DNA of 64,000 bases from Sporosarcina sp. FSL K6-1522 (GCF_038622445.1 NZ_CP152019.1:1524501-1588500), one strand, 5' to 3'; shown: positions 37,235 through 46,273, numbered from the stretch's first letter. Notes: generated from the sequence alone by a model not told the origin. Made by a program: numbers and translations.

Positions 37235-39109
37235 GTGAACGGTTTAGAAAATGAGCTGTTAGCTGGCGTTCGTGTATTGGAACTAACAAGAGGTCCTTCT
37301 GGAGGATACGCGGGCAGACTTCTTGCGAATAGCGGTGCAAGGGTTACGAAAATAGTAAGTGCTGCAGAAGAAAGTACTCCTTTTAGAGATCGGGAAAAAA
37401 AGGTGATTCAGACAATGACTCGCAGTGAAGCGGGCAAAGTTGTGACACGTTTACTAGGTCAATCATGGGACATGATTTTGTGGGACAGTCATTTGGAGCA
37501 AGAACTGGACCAATTGGTAACGGACGCACTGTTGATTAGTCGTGTAGGTATTCGCTTGGATTTTCCGGCAGAGGTGGATGTGGAGGAAGAGCATGCGCTA
37601 CAAGCATTAGGTGGATGGATGACTTTAACGGGGGATGCGCAGAAAAAGCCCTTGCAGGTCGGTGGCCATCCTGCTGCTTATCTTGTAGGGGCACATGCCG
37701 CAACAGCTGGAATGATGGCGCTTTTAGAAAATCGATGGACGGAAAAAGGACGTCTCGTACAAATTAATAGTTTAGCGATTGTTGTTAGTGCGCTTGAGGG
37801 AGCATATTCTAAGCAGTTAGCTACTGGTCAAACGCGAAGTCGACAAGGGAACCGCCATCATGAGTTAACACCGATGTCCATTTTACCATCCGCGGACGGC
37901 TGGACGTTTGTTGGTGCGCCGGTAGATGAGAAATGGGAGTTGCTTGAGGGATGGTCAGAGATTCCTTCGCGCCCAGAATGGCAGCAGAATACTGGGCGGC
38001 AGGCAGATTGCGAAACGTTAGAGGAAGAGTTGGCTAAGTGGACTCGGGGAATGACCCGAGAAGAGCTGTTTGTGACGGGACAACTTTTTCGTCTACCTTT
38101 TGCTAAAGTGCAAACGCTTGAAGAGGTACGCGATTGTTCTCAACTAGCGGCTAGACAATTTTGGGGTCACAGTAACGCGAGTACGACAAGCGTTCAAATA
38201 CCTTGGAAAGTGCATGCCGGTCCTGCTTTCTCTAAAGAACAGTCTACATCCGGAAACGCACCATCTTGGAAGGGGCTTAGAGTTTTAGATGTAACAAGTA
38301 TGTGGTCAGGACCGTATTGTACGCGATTATTCGCAGATTTAGGGGCGGAAGTGATTAAGGTGGAAGCGCCTCATCGCCCTGATGGTATTCGGTCAGATCA
38401 ATGTGCATCCTCTCCATTTTTCAAGGAGCTGAATCGCAATAAGCTGGGCATTCAGCTAGATTTACGTTTGCAAACGGATCGACAAACCTTTTTAGAATTA
38501 GTGGCAACAAGTGATGTTCTTGTGGAAAATTTCAGCCCACGTGTGATGTCGAATTTTGGGTTGGGGTGCGAAGAGTTATGGAAGCATCGGCCGGACTTGA
38601 CGATTGTTTCACTCTCGGCTTTCGGACAGACAGGGCCTTATCGTGATTTTGTTGGTTATGGTCCTACATTAGAATCGATGTCTGGAGTTGCATCGCTGAC
38701 ACAGTATTCGGATGGGCAGCCAAGACTTCCGGGTTTTTCTCTAAGTGATATTGGGGCTGGGATTCATGGCGCCTTTGCGCTAGTGGCGGCGCTTTTTCAG
38801 CATCATCGTCAAGGGATCGGCCTGAGGGTGGATCTTTCCCAGTATGAGACAGCTTGTCAATTTATAGGGGATTATTTAACTGAGGAAGTACCCGCATCTA
38901 CTGTAGCGCAGCCCGTTCAAGTGAGAGACCTTGTTGATTTGGCGCATGATGCGCGATTGGCAACCATTCGTCTAGAGGACGGGAGTCAATTGCTTGGTAT
39001 GCCTTGGGATAGCAAAGGTTGGCATACTTCGTTTTATCCGCCACCCGAACTTGGGCAGCATACAGACTATGTGAAAAAGCTGATTGAAAAAGAAGCAACT
39101 TTCATTTAA
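37235..39109 (+). CDS. Fused double CaiB/BaiF CoA transferase
   Basis: A 624-residue protein made of two family III transferase domains. The N-terminal domain (about 1-345) keeps the fold (LAGVRVLELTRGPSGGYAGR) but has shortened segments and a Tyr (HPAAYLVGAH) where the catalytic Asp is expected. The C-terminal domain (about 350-624) has WKGLRVLDVTSMWSGPYCTR, LVENFSPRVMSNFG and a retained Asp in FSLSDIGAGIHG. Family III enzymes are normally interlocked dimers, so an internal pseudo-dimer is plausible. A GTG at 37223 is an alternative start, but 37235 is better spaced from AGGGGAG. Confidence 0.87.
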   Translation: MNGLENELLAGVRVLELTRGPSGGYAGRLLANSGARVTKIVSAAEESTPFRDREKKVIQTMTRSEAGKVVTRLLGQSWDMILWDSHLEQELDQLVTDALLISRVGIRLDFPAEVDVEEEHALQALGGWMTLTGDAQKKPLQVGGHPAAYLVGAHAATAGMMALLENRWTEKGRLVQINSLAIVVSALEGAYSKQLATGQTRSRQGNRHHELTPMSILPSADGWTFVGAPVDEKWELLEGWSEIPSRPEWQQNTGRQADCETLEEELAKWTRGMTREELFVTGQLFRLPFAKVQTLEEVRDCSQLAARQFWGHSNASTTSVQIPWKVHAGPAFSKEQSTSGNAPSWKGLRVLDVTSMWSGPYCTRLFADLGAEVIKVEAPHRPDGIRSDQCASSPFFKELNRNKLGIQLDLRLQTDRQTFLELVATSDVLVENFSPRVMSNFGLGCEELWKHRPDLTIVSLSAFGQTGPYRDFVGYGPTLESMSGVASLTQYSDGQPRLPGFSLSDIGAGIHGAFALVAALFQHHRQGIGLRVDLSQYETACQFIGDYLTEEVPASTVAQPVQVRDLVDLAHDARLATIRLEDGSQLLGMPWDSKGWHTSFYPPPELGQHTDYVKKLIEKEATFI

Positions 39110-39151
39110 CAGCAGGCTGAATGTACAGAACAATAATATAGGAGGGATATT

Positions 39152-39934
39152 ATGAATTATCATTATCTCGAAGTGTCTATTGAAAATCAGGTGGCTTATG
39201 TTTTATTGAATAATCCTGACCATCATAATCAATTTGAGGCAGGTTTGTCGCAGGAACTAATGAGTGTTGCACGGATGTTTTCGGAGCAAGATGAGATTCA
39301 GGTTATTGTATTAGGAGCTCGTGGACCGAATTTTTCTGTAGGGTTAACAAATGCATTGGGAACAGTCAATACGCTAGAAGACGAGACGTATGCAACCGTG
39401 ACGTTAGCGAGTGCGGCTGTTGAGGAATGGTCCCGCTTACCGTATCCGATTATTGCGGCATTGAACGGTCAATGTTCCTCGTTGGGGCTCAGCTTAGCGT
39501 GTGTAGCCGATATTCGCTATGCAGCAGACAATGCTTTGTTTTCGATTCCAGAAGCGACAAGAGGTGTTGTACCGGCTGGAGGTATTACGCAAAGATTGCC
39601 GCGTTTAATCGGTAAAGGGCCTGCGATGTCTATGTTGCTTGGAGTGGAACCGATTGAAGCGAGTGAAGCATATGCGCTAGGGTTAGTGAATAAGATTTCA
39701 TCCGAAGAACTGCTTTGGGCAGAGGCTTGCGAGGAAGGCAGGCGGCTGGCAAGTATGTCTACATTGTCTATGCAATATACGAAGGAATGTCTGTTAAGGG
39801 GTAGTGAGCTACCGTTGGAACAGGCTCTACGCTTGGAATTAGATATGTATATGTTGCTACAAACGAGTGAAGATCGGATGGAAGGGGTTACGGCCTTTTT
39901 AGAAAAGCGTCCAGCAAACTTTAAGGGCGAATGA
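39152..39934 (+). CDS. Enoyl-CoA hydratase/isomerase family protein
   Basis: A 260-residue crotonase-fold protein with the oxyanion segment LGARGPNFSVGL and IPEATRGVVPAGGITQRLPR. It keeps the second catalytic Glu (in IPEA), but the first, normally in a CELA-type motif, is Ser (GLSLACVADIRYA). This suggests an isomerase, lyase or other crotonase activity rather than a standard hydratase. AGGAGGGATATT precedes the start. It follows the fused CoA transferase. Confidence 0.87.
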   Translation: MNYHYLEVSIENQVAYVLLNNPDHHNQFEAGLSQELMSVARMFSEQDEIQVIVLGARGPNFSVGLTNALGTVNTLEDETYATVTLASAAVEEWSRLPYPIIAALNGQCSSLGLSLACVADIRYAADNALFSIPEATRGVVPAGGITQRLPRLIGKGPAMSMLLGVEPIEASEAYALGLVNKISSEELLWAEACEEGRRLASMSTLSMQYTKECLLRGSELPLEQALRLELDMYMLLQTSEDRMEGVTAFLEKRPANFKGE

Positions 39935-39980
39935 TCTTGTAACGGGAAGCGCGAAAAGACTAGTCAAAGGGGGATGCATT

Positions 39981-40712
39981 ATGAAATCAGTACATATGGA
40001 GAAGGATGAAAATATTGCAATCATCACATTGAATCGTCCTGAGCAGCTAAATGCTTTTGATGTAGAGATGCGCGATCAGCTCTATGAAATCATTGCGGCT
40101 ATTCGTGATGACACGACAGTAGATGCGGTCATTTTACGTGGGGCAGGACGCGGTTTTTGTGCAGGGGCGGACTTAACCGAGTTCGGCACACAAACAACGG
40201 TCATTCGAAAACGTCGTATCAGGCTTCAACATGATTTATGGGAGGAGATTCGACGTTTGTCGAAGCCGATTGCAGCTGTGTTACATGGGTTTGCGGTAGG
40301 TTCAGGATTAGAAATGGCGATGCTTTGTGATTTTCGCTTTGCATCACCGGGCACGAAACTGGCTCTTCCAGAGGCGCAATTAGGCATGATCCCCGCAGCG
40401 GGAGGGACTCAGAGTTTACCGAGACTGCTGCGTCATGGGAAAGCGCTTGATTTTGCGTTAGGTGGCCATCGAGTGACTGCTGAAGAAGGGTATCAAATGG
40501 GGATGATTAGCCGGATTGTACCGGAAGAAGAGCTAATGCAAGACACGATTGATTATATGAAAGCGGTCGTAGGACAGAATGCCAAGACCGCTAGTTGGAT
40601 AAAGTCCTTAGTGGCGCATGGCATGGATATGCCGTTAGCACAAGGATTAGCGCGGGAGCGTGTGCTAGTAGCACGGTCATGGACCCAGCGTAGTAAAAAG
40701 GTAGATTACTAA
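39981..40712 (+). CDS. Enoyl-CoA hydratase
   Basis: A 243-residue crotonase with both catalytic glutamates present, in GSGLEMAMLCDFRFA and LALPEAQLGMIPAAGGTQSL. The substrate-pocket segment is GRGFCAGADLTEF. It is expected to hydrate an enoyl-CoA intermediate. AAAGGGGGATGCATT lies before the start. It is the last gene of the transferase/crotonase group and converges with the IclR gene. Confidence 0.9.
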   Translation: MKSVHMEKDENIAIITLNRPEQLNAFDVEMRDQLYEIIAAIRDDTTVDAVILRGAGRGFCAGADLTEFGTQTTVIRKRRIRLQHDLWEEIRRLSKPIAAVLHGFAVGSGLEMAMLCDFRFASPGTKLALPEAQLGMIPAAGGTQSLPRLLRHGKALDFALGGHRVTAEEGYQMGMISRIVPEEELMQDTIDYMKAVVGQNAKTASWIKSLVAHGMDMPLAQGLARERVLVARSWTQRSKKVDY

Positions 40713-40737
40713 AACGTTGTCATGGCAACGTTTTAGT
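40709..40737. terminator. Bidirectional terminator between crotonase and iclR-type gene
   Basis: CTAAAACGTTG and CAACGTTTTAG form a perfect stem with A-rich and T-rich sides. It overlaps the ends of both convergent genes. Confidence 0.7.
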
Positions 40738-41511
40738 AGTGTTATGATCTTCCCTGAGTTCAGCTGAAATTTTATTGGCATACTGAACAACGAGATTCGT
40801 GAGTTCTTGTTGTTTGTCAGAAGTCATCCGCGTCATGGGTAAATAGACGCCGATAGTGGCCACAGGTTCTTCTCCTTGATCCCAGATGGGGGCTGCGACA
40901 GCTCCGGAATCGGACATCCTTTCTCCAAGGCTTGTTGAATAACCGACATCTCGAATATGAGCGAGTTTTTCTTGCAATTGAGTCGAGTCAGTTAGTGTTT
41001 TAGGTGTAAAAGATTTGAATTCTGTTCGTTTGAAATAGACATCAAGGTCAGCTGGAGACATAAATGCCATATGTAATGTACCCGCTGCACCAAAATATAA
41101 ATCGGTTTCGTCGCCGAATGGGATTGTTACTTTTAAGAGTTGAGGGCTATCAATCCCGGATAAGTATATGTATTTGTTTCCCGTTCGAATCGAAATATAG
41201 ACGGATTCGTTTGTGAGCGTAGCTAACTCTTGAACAAATGGTTGCGAGACGGTAACCACGTCATTGACCTGAAACTTCCGAACGAGCTGAAATAATAGAG
41301 GTCCTGGATGATAGCGCTTTGTTTTTTCGTCTTTTACTAACATTCCGCGATCTGTCATCGTGACGACTAATCGGAAGGCCGCAGTCTTACTGATCCCTAA
41401 TTCTTGTTCGATTTCTACAAGACCGATGGCGTCTCGCTTTAGAAACAATGTTAAGAGCGATATTGCATTATTAACTGTATTTAATTGGTGAATGGTTTTA
41501 TTAGCAGACAT
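40720..41511 (-). CDS. IclR family transcriptional regulator
   Basis: A 263-residue regulator with an N-terminal winged helix (AISLLTLFLKRDAIGLVEIE; LGISKTAAFRLVVTM) and a C-terminal GAF-like IclR effector domain (SLGERMSDSGAVAAPIWDQG). IclR proteins commonly control aromatic or acyl catabolism. The ATG at 41511 follows AAAGGAGGG. It lies 62 bases downstream of the second amidohydrolase on the same strand. It is the likely local regulator of the CoA-transferase/crotonase genes it faces. Confidence 0.9.
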   Translation of the reverse strand: MSANKTIHQLNTVNNAISLLTLFLKRDAIGLVEIEQELGISKTAAFRLVVTMTDRGMLVKDEKTKRYHPGPLLFQLVRKFQVNDVVTVSQPFVQELATLTNESVYISIRTGNKYIYLSGIDSPQLLKVTIPFGDETDLYFGAAGTLHMAFMSPADLDVYFKRTEFKSFTPKTLTDSTQLQEKLAHIRDVGYSTSLGERMSDSGAVAAPIWDQGEEPVATIGVYLPMTRMTSDKQQELTNLVVQYANKISAELREDHNTTKTLP

Positions 41512-41572
41512 ACTTACCCTCCTTTTCATTGTTTAACACTCTATCAATTATACTACAATTTAGAAAGTTCGG

Positions 41573-43132
41573 CTAACCTTGTAGGTTGGGATGATAGACG
41601 AGCTTGCCATCAATCCATGTTGCCGCAACTTGCGTGTGACGGAGTGCATCAATTGAGCAGGTGAGCGGGTTTTGATCGACGAGTATTACATCAGCGTGAA
41701 ACCCAGGACGGATCATGCCGCGTGATAATTCCCAGCCAGCTGCTCTTGCAGCGCCGGTCGTATATAAGGCCAATGCTTGCTGCCGTTCGAGTTTCTCGCT
41801 GTCGCCTAATATTGCTCCAGATAATGTGGCACGTGTACAAGCTGTTTGAATGCCAATCCAAGGATTGAAGGAAGCAACTGGGGCATCTGAACCAGCAGCG
41901 AGCGGAATGTCTGCCGCGAGTACGCTGTGCATTCGATAGAGCCAGCTATGTTCGGCAACGTCTACATTGGTGTGATAACGGTCGCCGTGGTCGTGAATGA
42001 GACTAGGATTTGTGACGACGGTAATGCCTAATGCGGAGATGTCAGGTAAAAAAGCATCGGGGCATAGGCTTAAGTGTTCAAAGCGATGGCGAATTGATTT
42101 TTCAGGATAACGTTCAGTCGCATAACGAATCGCTTCAATGGCGGCCCAAGTCATTTCAGGGTCCACAACATGGATGGACAAAGGAATGTCACGGCGAGTC
42201 GCTTCGGCGGCTAATTGTGACAGTTCATGTGGATCTGGAAAGAGATGGGGAAGCGCTTCTATGACAACTTTGACAGGTCCCATTTCCAGTCGCTTTTTAA
42301 GAGAGTCAGGCGCCGACACAAGGGCATTGGTCAATTGTTCATGATGTTGTTCTGCTGTCATGAGTTGAATGGTGATGGGCCAGCCATCTTGTATACAGGA
42401 CGACCAAAACTGCAAGTCAAAAAGCGTATTTGTTGGCGTGGCATCCTGTACAGCGGTTATTCCTGTACGTAACAATGTGCTTTGCAACTGCTTCGCTCCG
42501 ATATGCAGCTCGTCAGTCGTTAATGCGGGCAACACATGTTGGGAGAGCCATGCATCTCCACCGTAAATTAAACCGGTGGGCATGTTAGTTGTTGCATCAC
42601 GTTCTACTGTCACTCCAGGTGGATCTATGGATTCAGGTCCGATGCCAGCTAGCGCTAGTGCTGCACTATTTAGTACCGTGGCATGGCGAGTCACATGACG
42701 CAAGCGGACAGGATGATTGGAAGTAGCTTTGTCTAAATCCCATCGAGTAGGATGGCGCTGTTCTTGTAAATAGAAAAGATCATAGCCTGTTGCGCGAATC
42801 CATGTCCCGGGCGACAGCAAGTTGGCACGCTCGCGAATGGTTAGTTGAATGTCTTCGATGCTATCAACATCTTCGTGACCACAAGATACGGCTAAATCCC
42901 GGCTAATTTGTGCGCGGAGATGACAATGTGCGTCAATTAGTCCGGGTAATAACGTCATACCTTGTCCATCTATTCGTTGGCCGTGGGGAGCTAAAGGCCA
43001 GGCTTCCTGCTCATTATGAATAAGCCCTACGCATTTTCCATTGGTGATGGCAACGCCTATGGCATGTGGACAAAGGGGGTCCATTGTAATGACGGAAACA
43101 TTATGGATGATTAAGTCTGCGGGCATTGGCAT
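41573..43132 (-). CDS. YtcJ-like amidohydrolase (second copy of the family)
   Basis: A 519-residue Amidohydro_3 protein with the HxH motif in GLIDAHCHLRAQI, ligand regions in SIHVVDPEMTW and HRFEHLSLC, the late Asp in AAGSDAPVASFNP, and the family C-terminus HADVILVDQNP. It is related to, but clearly diverged from, the protein at 22778-24448. Two such enzymes bracketing the catabolic block suggest that the substrate contains, or is released from, a C-N bond. Upstream lies an R2/R1 repeat pair. Confidence 0.87.
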   Translation of the reverse strand: MPMPADLIIHNVSVITMDPLCPHAIGVAITNGKCVGLIHNEQEAWPLAPHGQRIDGQGMTLLPGLIDAHCHLRAQISRDLAVSCGHEDVDSIEDIQLTIRERANLLSPGTWIRATGYDLFYLQEQRHPTRWDLDKATSNHPVRLRHVTRHATVLNSAALALAGIGPESIDPPGVTVERDATTNMPTGLIYGGDAWLSQHVLPALTTDELHIGAKQLQSTLLRTGITAVQDATPTNTLFDLQFWSSCIQDGWPITIQLMTAEQHHEQLTNALVSAPDSLKKRLEMGPVKVVIEALPHLFPDPHELSQLAAEATRRDIPLSIHVVDPEMTWAAIEAIRYATERYPEKSIRHRFEHLSLCPDAFLPDISALGITVVTNPSLIHDHGDRYHTNVDVAEHSWLYRMHSVLAADIPLAAGSDAPVASFNPWIGIQTACTRATLSGAILGDSEKLERQQALALYTTGAARAAGWELSRGMIRPGFHADVILVDQNPLTCSIDALRHTQVAATWIDGKLVYHPNLQG

Positions 43133-43200
43133 AATTGCAGGCCTCCTAATCTCGTGAATAAATTTAGAATTTTGTTAATAGTACCATATCTGTGTGGTAG

Positions 43201-43350
43201 GTTGAACTTATGATTTTCATTTGCTATCCAGCGAAGGCGCCTTACAAGCGGTCGCCGAAGCCGTAAGACGGGCAGTGATTTTCCGCCCAGCTTATGGCGG
43301 GAGGCATCCGCAAGCGCCAAAACGTTATTAATGGAATTCTTTGTTTCAAT
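43201..43350 (-). repeat. R2 interspersed repeat, inverted full copy
   Basis: Reverse complement of the 33953-34100 element, carrying GCTTGCGGATGCC, CCGCCATAAGCT, GGCGACCGCTTGTAAGGCGC and AAAATCATAAGTTCAA. The two full copies stand in opposite orientation on either side of the CoA-transferase/crotonase/iclR/amidohydrolase segment. Confidence 0.9.
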
Positions 43351-43352
43351 TT

Positions 43353-43641
43353 ATCTTCATTCAGCAAATCTTTTTGTACTGAAAGCGAAGCGTCAGCTAC
43401 AGAAAACTTCCACCTCGATAGGTGGCGAGATGAATGTGGTTTTGTTTTACTGTTCAGTGGGTGTTCAAACGCCCCGCTGAACGATAGAGGAACGCAGGCT
43501 AAGGTCGCCACGTCCTGTGGCAATGCCTGCATGACCTGCATCGTGCAGGCCCAAGCCTCCGGCGGATGTCACAGATTTTTTAGAGGAGCTTTTCGAGCGA
43601 GCTCGAAAAAATCTGGACGCAATTACGCCGAGGCGTAATTG
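43353..43641 (+). repeat. R1 interspersed repeat, long copy
   Basis: Same elements as the 36823 copy (CATTCAGC, CCACCTCGATAGGTGG, GTTCAGTGGGTGTTCAAACG, CCTCCGGCGGATGTCACAGA, CGAGCGAGCTCG, AATTACGCCGAGGCGTAATT) with an extra internal section of about 70 bases at 43484-43553 that holds its own hairpin (GCCTGCATGACCTGCATCGT). It follows the R2 copy directly and ends about 65 bases before the SDR gene. Confidence 0.88.
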
Positions 43642-43705
43642 ATATAGTTAAAGAGCGGCATTTTGAAATACCACTATGTGAGCACAAACAAAGGGGGAAT
43701 TACAG

Positions 43706-44458
43706 ATGAAGTTAAAAGGGAAAGTAGCGTTTATTACAGGTGGGTCTTCGGGAATCGGACGAGGGATTTGTCATGCGTTTGCGAAAGAAGGGGCGTCCAT
43801 CGCATTTGTTGGTTTGAATGAGCATAAGGGGAAAAATACTGAGCAAGAATTACGTGATTTAGGGTGCGACGCCTATTATATGCAGGCGGATTTGCAAAAG
43901 CGTGATCAGTTACCGAGTTTAATAGAGCGAGCAGTCGAGCGATTTGGTCAGCTTGATATTTTAGTCAATAATGCGCATGCCACCAAAAATGTTACGTTCG
44001 AAGAGACGACAGAAGACATTATGAATTTCTCACTCGATACAGGTTTTTGGCCGACTTTCCTCTTAATGCAAAGTGCTTTGCCACACTTAAAAGAATCGAA
44101 AGGCAAGGTCATTAATTTCGTGTCAGGTGCGGGGATGATTGGTCTCAGTAGGCAGGCTTCCTACGCGGCGGCAAAAGAAGCGATTCGTGGCATTTCACGC
44201 GTTGCGGCGAATGAATGGGGACGCTATGGCATTACAGTGAATATGATTTCACCTATCGCTAATTCACCAGGCGTTGAGACGATGAAAGAAACGCAAACGA
44301 ATGCATACAATAAAATGGTGTCTTTAATTCCAATGGGACGCCTTGGCGATTGTGAGCATGATATTGGGCGATCGGCGGTCTTTTTGGCAAGTAGTGACGC
44401 AGACTATATTACGGGGCAGACGATAATGGTAGATGGCGGGAACATTATGGTTCGCTAA
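43706..44458 (+). CDS. Short-chain dehydrogenase/reductase
   Basis: A 250-residue classical SDR. The nucleotide motif is TGGSSGIGRGI, the NNAH version of the NNAG motif follows, and the active site is SGAGMIGLSRQASYAAAKEA (Ser...YxxxK). It would oxidise or reduce a hydroxyl/keto group, for example a 3-hydroxyacyl-CoA step missing from the rest of the block; the substrate is inferred only. AAAGGGGGAATTACAG precedes the start, and an MBL hydrolase follows after 16 bases. Confidence 0.9.
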   Translation: MKLKGKVAFITGGSSGIGRGICHAFAKEGASIAFVGLNEHKGKNTEQELRDLGCDAYYMQADLQKRDQLPSLIERAVERFGQLDILVNNAHATKNVTFEETTEDIMNFSLDTGFWPTFLLMQSALPHLKESKGKVINFVSGAGMIGLSRQASYAAAKEAIRGISRVAANEWGRYGITVNMISPIANSPGVETMKETQTNAYNKMVSLIPMGRLGDCEHDIGRSAVFLASSDADYITGQTIMVDGGNIMVR

Positions 44459-44474
44459 AGGGGAGACGCTAGAC

Positions 44475-45458
44475 ATGCTGACTAAAATAGTAGACCGGAT
44501 CTTCCGGTTGAAAGTGCCGATGCCTTTTAATATGGGAGAAGTAAATAGTTATTTACTTGAAGGTGCGAACGGTTTTACCATCGTGGACACGGGCGATAAT
44601 ACGGAGGAAGCGAAAGCGGTATGGCTGAAAACATTGGCGGATGGGCTACCGATTGAAAAAATCGTATTGACTCATGCCCATCCCGATCATCTGGGCTTGG
44701 CTGGATGGTTTCAACGGAAATGGAACGTACCGATATGGATGTCAACGAAGGGCTATGACAATTTGCTGACAGCACGTTCGTTTTTTACCGCTGACCAATA
44801 CACAAGTCCGCTTACTCCTTTTGTTCGCTTACACGGCGACGAATCAGAGCCTTCGCATGACGAACCCTATTACAAGCCTGATACATTTGAGTTTGAGCCG
44901 ACTCGATTATTTGAAGAGTCAGAGGAAATTCCCTTAGGTGATTCAATCTACGAAACGATTTGGACACCGGGGCATTCATCGGATCATTTCTGTTTTTACA
45001 ATAAAAAGGAACAGATTTCAATCGTAGGAGATCATATTTTGAAAACGATCAATCCCATTATCGGCTCTGAACAGATAGGCACGAACCCGTTGGCGGATTA
45101 TCTACATTCCTTAGAGAAGATGACAAAGTATCCATCTCAATATGTGTTGCCAGGTCATGGAGATCTGATGACGGATATATCCGCACGCGTCGAAGAGATG
45201 AAGGTTCACTATAAAAAAAGGTGGAAACAGACTTATCATGCGATTCAAGAGGAAGGGAGTACGGCGTTTCAGGTAGCTGAATGCGTCTATACAGGATTTC
45301 CATCATGGCGTTTTAAAACGGCTTTTATGCAAACGATTAGCAACTTGAATTATTTGGAATCCATAGGGCATGTGAGGATGGAAGAGCGTGGTGGACATAT
45401 CTACTACTACCAAGCAGCGTTAGGAAAAGAGGTATATGACAATTTGCACGATAGATGA
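44475..45458 (+). CDS. MBL-fold metallo-hydrolase
   Basis: A 327-residue metallo-beta-lactamase-fold protein with the HAHPDHLGLAG metal motif, GHSSDHF and the later GDH and PGHGD ligands, then a C-terminal helical region typical of this subgroup. Members hydrolyse thioesters, lactones or similar bonds. The ATG at 44475 follows AAAGGGGAG. It is paired with the SDR, so it may act late in the same pathway, for example on an acyl-CoA or lactone. The function is inferred. Confidence 0.85.
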   Translation: MLTKIVDRIFRLKVPMPFNMGEVNSYLLEGANGFTIVDTGDNTEEAKAVWLKTLADGLPIEKIVLTHAHPDHLGLAGWFQRKWNVPIWMSTKGYDNLLTARSFFTADQYTSPLTPFVRLHGDESEPSHDEPYYKPDTFEFEPTRLFEESEEIPLGDSIYETIWTPGHSSDHFCFYNKKEQISIVGDHILKTINPIIGSEQIGTNPLADYLHSLEKMTKYPSQYVLPGHGDLMTDISARVEEMKVHYKKRWKQTYHAIQEEGSTAFQVAECVYTGFPSWRFKTAFMQTISNLNYLESIGHVRMEERGGHIYYYQAALGKEVYDNLHDR

Positions 45459-45485
45459 GAGGGATTGTAGCGCTCTTGTCTATCG

Positions 45486-45523
45486 TTTTTTTGATTTCAT
45501 AATGCAGTATGAAATCAAAAAAA
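45486..45523. terminator. Terminator after the MBL hydrolase
   Basis: Perfect 16-bp inverted repeat TTTTTTTGATTTCATA / TATGAAATCAAAAAAA with a six-base loop; it works in both directions. Confidence 0.85.
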
Positions 45524-45562
45524 TGGAGCACTTTATGTAACGAAGGGAAGGAGAATCTACAA

Positions 45563-45706
45563 ATGACTGAAAAGCGAGAGCCACATGAACGAATGACCGA
45601 TAAAAATAATGGACTGACTTCAGCACAAGAAGTGCTGTACAACGAAGAGTTTGATAAAGCCGATAAGGCTGCAAAAAGTGAAAAGAAGAAGCAGAAGGAA
45701 AAATGA
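45563..45706 (+). CDS. Small hydrophilic protein, YfhE-like
   Basis: A 47-residue charged protein preceded by GAAGGGAAGGAG. The central segment LTSAQEVLYNEEFDKADKA resembles the YfhE family of short Bacillales proteins, and the C-terminus is lysine-rich. The family has no known function. The match is from memory of a short motif, so it is moderate. Confidence 0.6.
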   Translation: MTEKREPHERMTDKNNGLTSAQEVLYNEEFDKADKAAKSEKKKQKEK

Positions 45707-45969
45707 GCGCTTTGTATACAATTGCATTTGGGTTGCTTTAGATAGAACGATTTTCTATACCATTATCGGGGTATTTTTATGTGCAGGGATGTGATGAATT
45801 CACATCTCTGCACACTTTCCTTGATAACAGGAGGAATTGATTCCACCTCATGAAGCTGTTGTGAACCCTAAACCGAAAGCGGACTGGAAATCGTTATGTA
45901 ATGGCTATCTTGTGCATGCTCTCCATATTTCATTTATAATGTACGTACTATTACAACGAGGTGTTTAGC
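45707..45969. other. Intergenic stretch with one hairpin
   Basis: A stem-loop at 45781-45813 (GTGCAGGGATGTGA..TTCACATCTCTGCAC) may be a terminator, though it is followed only by ACTTTCC. A TTG-initiated frame of about 43 codons after AGGAGG at 45829 is too close to that site and has no recognised product. No other feature is seen. Confidence 0.4.
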
Positions 45970-46197
45970 ATGCATGTGACATTATATACAAAGCCGGGTT
46001 GTCATCTTTGTGATGAGGCGGAGCTGATGATGAAGCTGGCGCAGGAGGATTTTCCGCTGACATGGACGACAGTCAATATTGAAACGGATGATAAGAGTCA
46101 TGAGAAGTATATGTTGATGATTCCTGTCATTGAAAAAGAGGGAGAAGTCTTGTTATTTGGCTCGATAGGCTACGTAGATATCATTGACCTATTCTGA
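45970..46197 (+). CDS. Glutaredoxin-family protein
   Basis: A 75-residue thioredoxin-fold protein with an N-terminal TLYTKPGCHLCDEAE (CxxC) and the cis-Pro region MIPVI. It belongs to the short glutaredoxin-like group often found next to cggR in Bacillales. The ATG at 45970 follows GAGGTG; the GTG at 45961 overlaps that site. The physiological disulfide partner is unknown. Confidence 0.85.
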   Translation: MHVTLYTKPGCHLCDEAELMMKLAQEDFPLTWTTVNIETDDKSHEKYMLMIPVIEKEGEVLLFGSIGYVDIIDLF

Positions 46198-46214
46198 AAA
46201 TTAGTTCCTTTGGG

Positions 46215-46243
46215 TTGAAATATAAAAGGGAAGGAGGTATAGT
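46215..46243 (+). promoter_or_regulatory. Promoter of the cggR-gapA operon
   Basis: TTGAAA, a 17-base spacer and TATAGT form a good sigma-A promoter. The CggR operator lies just downstream. Confidence 0.75.
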
Positions 46244-46273
46244 GGACGTAGAAATATTTTTTTTGCCTTCGGT

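Noticed and set aside
45837..45969. Small TTG-initiated gene before the glutaredoxin
   Set aside because: The start is two bases from the putative AGGAGG, and the peptide is unlike any family I know; likely chance.
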